NCBI GenBank assembly: GCA_015485845.1
Contig: WFSU01000179.1
Coordinates: 1 to 18,440, forward strand
DNA: 18,440 bases
Origin: Nitratifractor sp.
GTDB taxonomy: Bacteria; Campylobacterota; Campylobacteria; Campylobacterales; Sulfurovaceae
Direction of reading: 5' to 3'
Shown here: one piece after another, positions 8,071 through 13,517 of the stretch
Position numbering within the stretch: the stretch's first letter is position 1
How the letters are laid out: every line of letters starts with the position of its first letter
The notes under the pieces: generated by a model
Told to the model about the DNA's origin: nothing
The model's input: only the letters and a program-made list of their open reading frames with translations
The model's database searches: none
Made by a program: the position numbers and the translations under genes

Positions 8071-9009
8071 ATGACACCCAAACGGGTTTTGTTGATCTTG
8101 GTTATGACATTGCTGGCCGTTATTGCCGGATGCAGCGGTGAAAATCTCTACGATCTCCTGACCAATTTTTCCCGTCATCAAAGCCGACTTGTCCAGAAAA
8201 ATCAACCCATCGGCGGCCACCTGCATATGGCGTATTTTGACAACAACCTGCCGGATAAGCCTACGATGGTTCTCCTGCATGGGTTCGGAGCACAAAAAGA
8301 GGTGTGGCTCCCCCTTGCCAAACGTCTGCACGCTGATTATCGCCTGATCATTCCCGATCTCGTCGGAGACGGTGAGAGCTCCAAGCCGATGGAGCTGGAT
8401 TACTCAATCGGAGCGCAGGCACGACGACTCCACCGCTTCCTGACCCGCCTCCATATCCGACGTCCGATTGTCGTGGGCAATTCCATGGGGGGTGCGATTG
8501 CATTGGTGTATGCTTCCCGTTATCCGACGGAGAGACTGGTACTGATTGATCCTCTGGGATTTGAATCCAAAAAATCCTACCTTGAAGAGCAAGGGATCGC
8601 TGAAGCGGAAAAAGTCTTTCTCGGGATTTGTTCGAGGAAAGATATGGCGCATTTCCTCGGGATGGTGTACGACCATCCGCCGTATGTCCCCGGTATTCTA
8701 CTCGATTATATGACACGGAGAAAATGTGCCGTCTCCCGCCTCGATACCCGCAAAGCCCGGAGTCTCTACCGCACCGACGGCGGCTGGGTGTTTGCCCGGA
8801 TGCTGCCGGGAGCCGCCCGACGGGTGCAGTCTCCTGTGCTGATCCTCTGGGGTACCGAAGACAAGATCCTCAACCCGGCAAACGCCACAGCTTTCCGGCG
8901 CCACCTGCCCGGATCGCAGGTCGTCTACATCCCCCATGCCGGGCACGTACCGATGATGGAAAAGCCGGATCAAACCGCTGCGGCGATGCGGACGTTTCTC
9001 CGCCTATAG
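8071..9009 (+). CDS. Alpha/beta-hydrolase, predicted lipoprotein
   Basis: This 312-aa alpha/beta-hydrolase has an N-terminal lipoprotein signal: MTPKR, a hydrophobic run, and the lipobox IAGC with Cys21. It is thus likely anchored in the envelope. The oxyanion loop HGFG is at 70-73. The nucleophile elbow is GNSMGG with S138, the acid is probably D264 in WGTEDKIL, and the histidine is H292 in PHAGHVPMMEKP. All catalytic positions are present. These features fit an esterase/lipase or C-C hydrolase; the substrate is unknown. The start ATG 8071 has GGGAGG (8059-8064) at 6 bases. Its position after two wall enzymes fits a cell-envelope role but does not prove one. It converges with the toxin-antitoxin pair, 35 bases apart. 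Confidence 0.9.
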   Translation: MTPKRVLLILVMTLLAVIAGCSGENLYDLLTNFSRHQSRLVQKNQPIGGHLHMAYFDNNLPDKPTMVLLHGFGAQKEVWLPLAKRLHADYRLIIPDLVGDGESSKPMELDYSIGAQARRLHRFLTRLHIRRPIVVGNSMGGAIALVYASRYPTERLVLIDPLGFESKKSYLEEQGIAEAEKVFLGICSRKDMAHFLGMVYDHPPYVPGILLDYMTRRKCAVSRLDTRKARSLYRTDGGWVFARMLPGAARRVQSPVLILWGTEDKILNPANATAFRRHLPGSQVVYIPHAGHVPMMEKPDQTAAAMRTFLRL

Positions 9010-9035
9010 GATGTGAATTTTCTTCTAATGTAGTG

Positions 9036-9047
9036 TGAGGTACCTCA
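9036..9047. repeat. Perfect 12-base palindrome between convergent genes
   Basis: TGAGGTACCTCA is self-complementary and includes the stop codon of the minus-strand antitoxin. Weaker flanking complementarity (GGATGTGA at 9009-9016 with TCATATCC at 9045-9052, one G-T pair) could extend a structure. There is no T-tract directly after it, so it is not a classic terminator. Confidence 0.4.
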
Positions 9048-9314
9048 TATCCGCAATTCCAGCTTATTCACCCGATAGTTGTGCACAAGTGTTTGGATGA
9101 TGCTCTGATAAGGGATGCCAATCTCATTGGCACGTTGTTTGACAAACTCCAGATCGGCACGTTTGAGGTTGAGACTGATCTGTTTCTTTTCGTTGAGATA
9201 CTCCAGTGTCTCAGCGGCCATCTGCTTGAGTGCATTATTGTCGAATGGTTCGCTTGCAGGCGGATGGGTTTCGATCGCGTCGAGCAGTTCGAGTTCTTCA
9301 TCGGTGTAGGGCAT
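9045..9314 (-). CDS. CopG/ribbon-helix-helix-type antitoxin partner of the BrnT-like toxin
   Basis: This 89-aa protein has an acidic N-terminal half (MPYTDEELELLDAIE) and a C-terminal half, ISLNLKRADLEFVKQRANE then GIPYQSIIQTLVHNY. The latter is typical of CopG-type antitoxins that bind DNA as dimers and neutralise the toxin. The start at 9314 is set by AAGGAG (complement at 9322-9327) 7 bases upstream and by its position one base after the toxin stop; a longer frame reaching 9422 lies inside the toxin gene. The toxin-first order and tight coupling match BrnT/BrnA-like modules, in which the antitoxin usually represses the operon. Family assignment is from memory of motif shape, not from a search. 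Confidence 0.82.
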   Translation of the reverse strand: MPYTDEELELLDAIETHPPASEPFDNNALKQMAAETLEYLNEKKQISLNLKRADLEFVKQRANEIGIPYQSIIQTLVHNYRVNKLELRI

Positions 9315-9315
9315 G

Positions 9316-9585
9316 TCAGCTCTCCTTGCGGTATTTTTTGTGCAGCTTGCGACTGGGGATGATGTTTTTGAGAAAGATATCTTCTCCGTCATGCACATAC
9401 GGTACATAGTGGACATAGCCACCCAATTCGATCACGTAGATGTATTGGTTGGGATATTTGTCTGTGTTGGGGTGCTTGAAATGATCGAGGACACCGTTGC
9501 GCCTGATCTCTTCGACCACATCAAAAAATCCAAAACCTCTCTCGGCTTTGAGGATGGCGTTTTTCTCTTCACTCCATCTATACAC
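9316..9585 (-). CDS. brnT: BrnT-like (DUF497-type) toxin of a type II toxin-antitoxin pair
   Basis: This 89-aa basic protein starts MYRWSEEKNAILKAERG, resembling the W..xKN..L...G opening of BrnT toxins. It continues with HPNTDKYPNQ, VPYVHD and IFLKNIIPSRKLHKKY, the last matching the conserved C-terminal SARK/SRK segment. BrnT proteins adopt a RelE-like fold and act as ribonucleases that inhibit translation. The start is GTG 9585, with AAGGTGG (complement at 9590-9596) 4 bases upstream. The antitoxin follows after one base. A consensus promoter lies immediately upstream. The gene looks intact. The exact sub-family (classical BrnT or a sister group) is not certain. Confidence 0.78.
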   Translation of the reverse strand: MYRWSEEKNAILKAERGFGFFDVVEEIRRNGVLDHFKHPNTDKYPNQYIYVIELGGYVHYVPYVHDGEDIFLKNIIPSRKLHKKYRKES

Positions 9586-9613
9586 TATACCACCTTAATC
9601 AATATATGAGACC

Positions 9614-9642
9614 ATTATATCCTGTATAAAATAATATGTCAA
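9614..9642 (-). promoter_or_regulatory. Consensus sigma-70 promoter of the toxin-antitoxin operon, with inverted repeat
   Basis: Reading the minus strand, TTGACA (9642-9637), a 17-base spacer and TATAAT (9619-9614) form a perfect consensus promoter, about 29 bases ahead of the toxin GTG. An inverted repeat, TTATA-TCCTG-TATAA (9615-9629), overlaps the -10 box and could be the antitoxin operator. The repeat is short and AT-rich, so chance is possible. Confidence 0.75.
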
Positions 9643-9707
9643 TAGACGCTTTAGCCCCTTTACGCTAAAATATCCCAACACTCTATCGGGTAAGGGGCGG
9701 GTTGGAT

Positions 9708-9803
9708 ATGTTGAGACTTGATAAAACCCGGATCGATGCGATGGTTTATGAGCTGTATGGGCTGAGTGATGAGGAGATCGCGGTGGTGGAGGGGAAAATA
9801 TGA
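9708..9803 (+). pseudogene. C-terminal remnant of an N6-adenine DNA methyltransferase / type IIG or BREX PglX-like gene
   Basis: This 31-codon frame (ATG 9708, TGA 9801-9803) reads ...TRIDAMVYELYGLSDEEIAVVEGKI. The segment VYELYGLSDEEIAVVEG is a very common C-terminus of Eco57I/PglX-type adenine methyltransferases (I.e. VYELYGLTEEEI..VEG). The frame is open upstream only to 9669 and contains no methyltransferase motif (NPPY), so the catalytic body has been deleted. Only the native end and stop remain. No clear SD precedes the ATG, although TAAAAT at 9666-9671 could act as a -10 box. It might still be translated as a small peptide, but a relic is the simpler reading. It indicates that a restriction-modification or BREX-like system once stood here. 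Confidence 0.68.
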
Positions 9804-9879
9804 CAATTTGACATATATTTGGATGTGATTCGAAAAAACAGGCATACTGCTGTAAACCCAACAAAGGAACGACGGCTCA
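9804..9879 (+). promoter_or_regulatory. Leader of the ADP-ribosyltransferase gene
   Basis: A TTGACA hexamer is at 9808-9813, but no good -10 box lies 16-18 bases away, so the promoter is unresolved. AAAGGA (9863-9868) is the ribosome site, 11 bases before ATG 9880, slightly long. Confidence 0.3.
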
Positions 9880-10401
9880 ATGCATGTTTTTTCAGAAGAG
9901 GTACTTCTTCTCCATGAACGCGAGGCAATCAAAGAGTGGACACGCGACAGCAGCAATATCAAACAAGCAATGTGGGGGAATCCTCCGGATGAAAAATCCA
10001 GCATACTGGCGCGTACACTTTTTGGATTGTTTGAGCGATATACGTCAAATCTTGTGAAGGGTACCAGACTGTATCGGGGAATGTCCATTCCGAATCATGT
10101 ATTCGCAATGCTGGGATACGATACGCTCAAAGTCGGGGACAGTTACAGCCCGGACGAACTGGCGGTCACTTCGTTTACCCGATCCAAAAGGGTTGCCTAT
10201 GAATTTGCGCGGGACGGGACGTTTGCACATAAAGTTTTAATCGTTTTACCTTCCGGTGATGGAATGCTGGATATTGCGCCCCTCTCCACAGAGGTAGACG
10301 AGCAGGAGACAATTCACAGGCAAAATTTATGGTATACTGTCACCAGAGTTAAAGATATTCCAACCGGAGGTTCATCGTGGAAAATAATCATTCTAAAGTA
10401 A
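9880..10401 (+). CDS. Freestanding ADP-ribosyltransferase-like protein (R-S-E class), possible toxin
   Basis: This 173-aa protein shows the order of motifs of R-S-E mono-ADP-ribosyltransferases. An all-helical N-terminal part spans about 1-60. LYRGMSI carries R66, TSFTRSKRVAYEFA (97-110) has the serine S98 of the STS-like strand, and the EQETI segment carries E141 and E143, an ExE arrangement. That last feature is typical of arginine-modifying enzymes. Such domains transfer ADP-ribose from NAD+ to a target. They occur as secreted toxins, phage-carried effectors and intracellular toxins with antidotes. There is no signal peptide and no delivery domain, so it probably acts inside the producing cell. 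The length equals a bare catalytic domain. The next gene overlaps its last 25 bases and has its own strong ribosome site. The assignment is by motif reading only. Confidence 0.72.
   Translation: MHVFSEEVLLLHEREAIKEWTRDSSNIKQAMWGNPPDEKSSILARTLFGLFERYTSNLVKGTRLYRGMSIPNHVFAMLGYDTLKVGDSYSPDELAVTSFTRSKRVAYEFARDGTFAHKVLIVLPSGDGMLDIAPLSTEVDEQETIHRQNLWYTVTRVKDIPTGGSSWKIIILK
10366..10370 (+). promoter_or_regulatory. Strong Shine-Dalgarno that defines the 57-codon gene
   Basis: GGAGG lies inside the coding sequence of the ADP-ribosyltransferase, 6 bases before GTG 10377. Its quality and spacing are the main reason to accept the short overlapping gene as real. Confidence 0.7.
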
Positions 10402-10550
10402 AAAAACACTTTACGATGGCCGATATACCGGCCAAAGAGAGAGAAACTATCCTATCACAGGCACGTCAAACACGACAACGTGTCCGAAGTACTATTCGAA
10501 AGAATAAATTGCAAACCCCACCTAAAGCGATCGACGCTGCATTGGAATAG
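10377..10550 (+). CDS. Small basic protein overlapping the ADP-ribosyltransferase gene; candidate antitoxin/immunity partner
   Basis: This 57-aa protein begins at GTG 10377 and ends at TAG 10548-10550. It overlaps the end of the upstream gene by 25 bases in another frame, a layout that couples translation. It contains 13 Lys/Arg against 6 Asp/Glu, with an arginine-rich central stretch (QARQTRQRVRSTIRKNK, 28-44), and is probably largely helical. There is no signal peptide or membrane segment. I do not recognise a family. Context suggests an antidote or accessory factor for the ADP-ribosyltransferase. The arginine-rich stretch might itself be a substrate or decoy, which is speculation. The alternative is an unrelated small gene or the end of a decayed one. 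Confidence 0.6.
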   Translation: MENNHSKVKKHFTMADIPAKERETILSQARQTRQRVRSTIRKNKLQTPPKAIDAALE

Positions 10551-10674
10551 TAGAGCGTCGTTTGCGACTAAACCATTTTAACATACTGCTCTCCGCAATC
10601 GTATCATCTACTGTTAAGAATATAGCTATGGATAAAAAAGAATCTGAACGGGAAGGATGAGAAAAAAGATTGAT
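10551..10674. other. Intergenic stretch between accessory patch and tRNA genes
   Basis: No gene is seen. There is a 4-base-pair GTCG/CGAC hairpin at 10557-10568 and an 8-base palindrome ATAGCTAT at 10622-10629. No clear terminator follows either the small gene or tRNA-fMet, and no direct repeat of the tRNA 3' end was found that would mark an integration site. Confidence 0.5.
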
Positions 10675-10751
<77 letters not shown>

Positions 10752-10809
10752 TCAGTTAAAGAAGTGAGATTGTACCTGCTTTTTCACAAAGCAAGCTGAA
10801 ATCTCCGAA

Positions 10810-10883
10810 TGGATGGGGTAGAGGGACTCGAACCCCCGATGACTGGACCAAAACCAGTTGCCTTACCACTTGGCCATACCCCA
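10810..10883 (-). tRNA. tRNA-Gln, anticodon TTG
   Basis: A 74-base cloverleaf has acceptor TGGGGTA/TACCCCA, anticodon stem-loop ACTGG-TTTTGGT-CCAGT (anticodon TTG), T loop TTCGAGT and encoded CCA. The discriminator base is T (position 73), where E. coli tRNA-Gln has G; this fits organisms that make Gln-tRNA through the Glu-tRNA amidotransferase. It is the first gene of the tRNA operon. Confidence 0.95.
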
Positions 10884-10892
10884 AAAGAACAC

Positions 10893-10911
10893 CATAAACG
10901 CTCGGTTTATG
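10893..10911. repeat. 7-base-pair hairpin in the tRNA leader
   Basis: CATAAAC-GCTCG-GTTTATG lies between the -10 box and the 5' end of tRNA-Gln. It would form in the 5' leader of the precursor, where it might influence RNase P or other processing; the role is a guess. Confidence 0.45.
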
Positions 10912-10919
10912 TGGACGGC

Positions 10920-10948
10920 ATTATAGCTTAAAAGTTTTAAATTGTCAA
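10920..10948 (-). promoter_or_regulatory. Consensus promoter of the tRNA-Gln/tRNA-fMet operon
   Basis: On the minus strand, TTGACA (10948-10943), a 17-base spacer and TATAAT (10925-10920) are a perfect sigma-70 promoter. The TGA stop codon of the preceding receiver-PAS-GGDEF gene lies inside this TTGACA. Start of transcription is expected about 30 bases before tRNA-Gln. Confidence 0.88.
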
Positions 10949-12300
10949 GAGTTCTTCGCTTGCTGGCACGAAATTATATGTTCCGGATGTGATTTGGCGC
11001 GATACATCGCTTCGTCCGCCAGTGAAAGCAGCGTCGAGACGTCGTGGCTGTCGTCGGGATAGTGGGCGATCCCGATGCTGGCCGAGAGGGAGATATCCTG
11101 ACCATCGATCGTCAGAGAATCCTGCAGAGCAGCCAGAAGCTTCCGTGCGATGCAGAAGCTCTCATCCGCGTGGGTGATTCCAGGGGCGATCAGGGCAAAT
11201 TCGTCTCCCCCGACACGGGCGAGGGTGTCCCCTTTGCGCAGGGCATTTCGCATGACTTGACTCACCTGCTGCAGAACCCGGTCACCAACCTGGTGCCCCA
11301 GGGTATCGTTGATCGCTTTGAATTTATTGAGATCGATGAACAACAATGCCACCTTGTTCTTCTGCCTGTCGGCTTGCTGGATCGCCTCAGCGAGGCGCGT
11401 ATCAAACAAGGCGCGGTTGGCCAGTTGGGTCAGATTGTCGTGCTGAGCCTGGTGGCTGAGTTTTTCTTTTTCTTCTTCAAGCTTCTGCTGCGCCGTGAGG
11501 TGGTGGCTGATCTCCCTCGCCGTACCGACAAACCCGTCAAACTGGTTGTTATCATCCAGCAAAGGGGACGCCTGGATCTCAAATTGATTGGTATTGCTAT
11601 TCCCCTGACACTCATGGATGACATGGATGGTTTTTTGCTCCTGGCGCATTTCGCGCAGAGGACAGACACGCACCGATGGGTCACACGGAGCCTCGAGACC
11701 GTGCAGGAGATGGTAGCAGGCCTGCGCCGTATCTGTCTCTCCTGCCGTTTCCGGGTGGAAAGGGGAATCGTTGAGAAGCTCGATGCGGTAGTCATCGTGT
11801 ACGACCATGATCGGATCCTGAATACTGGCTATAATCGATCGGAGGTAATGGGCGTGGTGTTCATTTTCGAGAGCATGGCGTTTGCGTTCCGCCTGGAGGA
11901 ATGCTTTGGTGGCGGCACCGGAAAGGACATCGACCAGATTATCCAACTCGATGGGTTTGTTGATATAGCCGTGGACACCGAGGCGTATGCTCTGCTTGTA
12001 ATAATCCATATCAGTGTACGCAGAGAGGATGATGATGATGGTAATGTCCGGATCCATCTCACGGATCAAGGTCGCCATCTCCAAACCATCCATACCGGGC
12101 ATATTGATATTGGTCAGAATCAGGTCAATCGGATGCCGGCGAAATTTCTCCAGCCCGTCCTGTCCATCGACTGCGACGACCACATCACGAAAAAACTTCT
12201 TGAGCAGCTCATAGGTTGATTCGCGAGCTACTTGATTGTCCTCGACGAAGAGGAGAGTCAGCTGTGATGTTTGCACTATAAGGTCATCAAAAGTGTTCAA
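10945..12300 (-). CDS. Receiver-PAS-GGDEF diguanylate cyclase with Asn at the phospho-acceptor position
   Basis: This 451-aa cytoplasmic signalling protein has a receiver domain at about 12-130, a PAS domain at about 150-265 and a GGDEF domain at about 285-445. GGDEF is intact at 364-368, with an RxxD inhibitory site at 355-358, so it should make and sense c-di-GMP. In the receiver, E20/D21, S93 and K115 are in place. The phospho-acceptor, however, reads TNINMPGMDG with N64 where Asp is normal, so ordinary phosphorylation should fail. The PAS part has three cysteines (C195, C206, C213) in a CY..LHG...PC......CPL pattern. The start is TTG 12300, supported by AAGGAG (complement at 12306-12311) 5 bases upstream. 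It is transcribed divergently from ribB. Control by ligand or by protein contact is more likely than by a kinase. Confidence 0.94.
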   Translation of the reverse strand: MNTFDDLIVQTSQLTLLFVEDNQVARESTYELLKKFFRDVVVAVDGQDGLEKFRRHPIDLILTNINMPGMDGLEMATLIREMDPDITIIIILSAYTDMDYYKQSIRLGVHGYINKPIELDNLVDVLSGAATKAFLQAERKRHALENEHHAHYLRSIIASIQDPIMVVHDDYRIELLNDSPFHPETAGETDTAQACYHLLHGLEAPCDPSVRVCPLREMRQEQKTIHVIHECQGNSNTNQFEIQASPLLDDNNQFDGFVGTAREISHHLTAQQKLEEEKEKLSHQAQHDNLTQLANRALFDTRLAEAIQQADRQKNKVALLFIDLNKFKAINDTLGHQVGDRVLQQVSQVMRNALRKGDTLARVGGDEFALIAPGITHADESFCIARKLLAALQDSLTIDGQDISLSASIGIAHYPDDSHDVSTLLSLADEAMYRAKSHPEHIISCQQAKNS

Positions 12301-12345
12301 TTTCTCTCCTTATCTGTCTCACCTGTCATTTTTTTTACTTATTGC

Positions 12346-12354
12346 ATTATAGCA
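12346..12354 (-). promoter_or_regulatory. Extended -10 promoter of the receiver-PAS-GGDEF gene
   Basis: TGCTATAAT on the minus strand exactly matches the extended -10 consensus, 46 bases before the TTG start. A clear -35 box is not seen. Confidence 0.65.
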
Positions 12355-12428
12355 CAGTAAAAATAAGTCTTGTCCCCGTGTAAGAAGTATTTGATGATCT
12401 TGAAAGGAATCACTGTAGCTAGGGAGGG

Positions 12429-12434
12429 TATAAT
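12429..12434 (+). promoter_or_regulatory. -10 box for ribB
   Basis: TATAAT lies 45 bases upstream of the ribB ATG. TTGAAA at 12400-12405 is 23 bases away, too far for a standard -35. No FMN riboswitch was recognised in the short leader. Confidence 0.5.
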
Positions 12435-12479
12435 ACCGCAGAAAAAGACCACGATCATGCATGGTATAAGGACAGTTAT

Positions 12480-13511
12480 ATGGCAGCAGAAGCAATAGCA
12501 CGCGTCGAGAAAGCGATCGAAGAGATCAAACGGGGCCGGATGGTCATCATGATGGATGACGAAGATCGGGAAAACGAAGGAGATCTGGTCTATGCGGCGA
12601 CATTCTCGACTCCGGAGATGGTCAACTTCATGGCCAAAGAAGCCCGAGGTCTCATCTGCACCCCTGTCAGCCGGAAAATCGCCGAGCGGCTTGATCTGCT
12701 GCCGATGGTGACGCACAACGACGCCAACCATGAAACGGCTTTCACTGTTTCGATTGATTCGGTCACTGCTGAGACGGGGATTTCGGCAGCCGAGCGGGAT
12801 GACTGCATCGTCCGACTGGCGCATCCACAGACGGTGGCGGGCGATTTCGTCCGTCCGGGACATATCTTTCCCCTCATCGCCAAGGACGGCGGTACACTGG
12901 TGCGCACCGGCCACACCGAAGGCTCGGTCGATCTGTGCAAGCTCGCCGGTTTGGCTCCGGCGGCGGTGATCTGTGAAATCATCAAAGACGACGGCACCAT
13001 GGCGCGCCGGGATGATCTGATCCCCTATGCCCAAAAACACGACCTGCACATCGTCTACATCTCCGACATCGTCGCCTACCGGCTGACCAACGAGAAACTC
13101 ATCGAGCGGGTCGGGAAGGAGACGATCGACTTCCACGGTACCCAAGCGCAGAAAATCACCTACCGCGACCACCTCGGCCGCACCCACACGGCTGTGACCC
13201 TCTACAAGACCCACGAGACCTGCAACGTCAAGTTTCACAATATCGGCCGCGACATCGATCTGATCCTCGACAGCACCCGCTACCACGCCCTCTCCGGAGC
13301 GATCGACTACCTCAAACAAAACGGCGGTGTCCTCATCTTCCTCGATACCCACACCATCTCCAAAGAACAAGCCAGAGAATTCGGCGTCGGCGCCCAGATC
13401 CTCAAAGACCTCGGCATCCACAACATCCGACTGCTGACCTCTAATACTGAGACGGAGTTTGTCGGTCTCAGTGGATTTGGGCTGGATGTGGTGGAGAAGA
13501 TCGAGGTATAA
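12480..13511 (+). CDS. ribB: 3,4-dihydroxy-2-butanone 4-phosphate synthase with degenerate GTP cyclohydrolase II-like C-terminal domain
   Basis: This 343-aa riboflavin-synthesis enzyme has its RibB domain at about 1-205, with DDEDRENEGDL (26-36), GHIFPL (127-132) and HTEGSVDLCKLAGL (145-158), all intact. It converts ribulose 5-phosphate to the four-carbon unit of lumazine. The C-terminal part, about 215-343, aligns with GTP cyclohydrolase II at its end (GVGAQILKDLGIHNIRLLTSN). It lacks the zinc cysteines (TGD...CDCG) and the GRGIG segment, so it should not cleave GTP. This layout is known from Helicobacter and Campylobacter relatives, where a separate RibA does that step. The start ATG 12480 has AAGGA (12468-12472) 7 bases upstream. 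The helicase gene follows after 6 bases. Confidence 0.95.
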   Translation: MAAEAIARVEKAIEEIKRGRMVIMMDDEDRENEGDLVYAATFSTPEMVNFMAKEARGLICTPVSRKIAERLDLLPMVTHNDANHETAFTVSIDSVTAETGISAAERDDCIVRLAHPQTVAGDFVRPGHIFPLIAKDGGTLVRTGHTEGSVDLCKLAGLAPAAVICEIIKDDGTMARRDDLIPYAQKHDLHIVYISDIVAYRLTNEKLIERVGKETIDFHGTQAQKITYRDHLGRTHTAVTLYKTHETCNVKFHNIGRDIDLILDSTRYHALSGAIDYLKQNGGVLIFLDTHTISKEQAREFGVGAQILKDLGIHNIRLLTSNTETEFVGLSGFGLDVVEKIEV

Positions 13512-13517
13512 GGAGCC

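Noticed and set aside
9009..9052. Bidirectional terminator between the hydrolase and the antitoxin gene
   Set aside because: The 12-base palindrome is real, but there is no T-run immediately after it on either strand, so I list it only as a repeat.
9315..9422. N-terminal extension of the antitoxin frame to 9422
   Set aside because: It would lie inside the toxin gene; the ATG at 9314 has AAGGAG at 7 bases and starts the recognisable protein.
10557..10568. Hairpin GTCG-TTTG-CGAC after the 57-codon gene
   Set aside because: A 4-base-pair stem without a following T-tract is too weak to call a terminator.
10628..10660. Ten-residue frame MDKKESEREG
   Set aside because: It has no ribosome site and is too short to distinguish from chance.
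9643..10674. Prophage or integrative element
   Set aside because: No integrase, transposase, phage structural gene, terminal repeat or tRNA-end duplication was found.
11044..12219. Open frame of 391 codons on the plus strand
   Set aside because: It lies antisense to the receiver-PAS-GGDEF gene, has no ribosome site, and shows no recognisable domain; the minus-strand gene explains the sequence fully.
12339..13421. Open frame of 360 codons on the minus strand
   Set aside because: It is the mirror of ribB codons and runs through the divergent promoter region; no family features.
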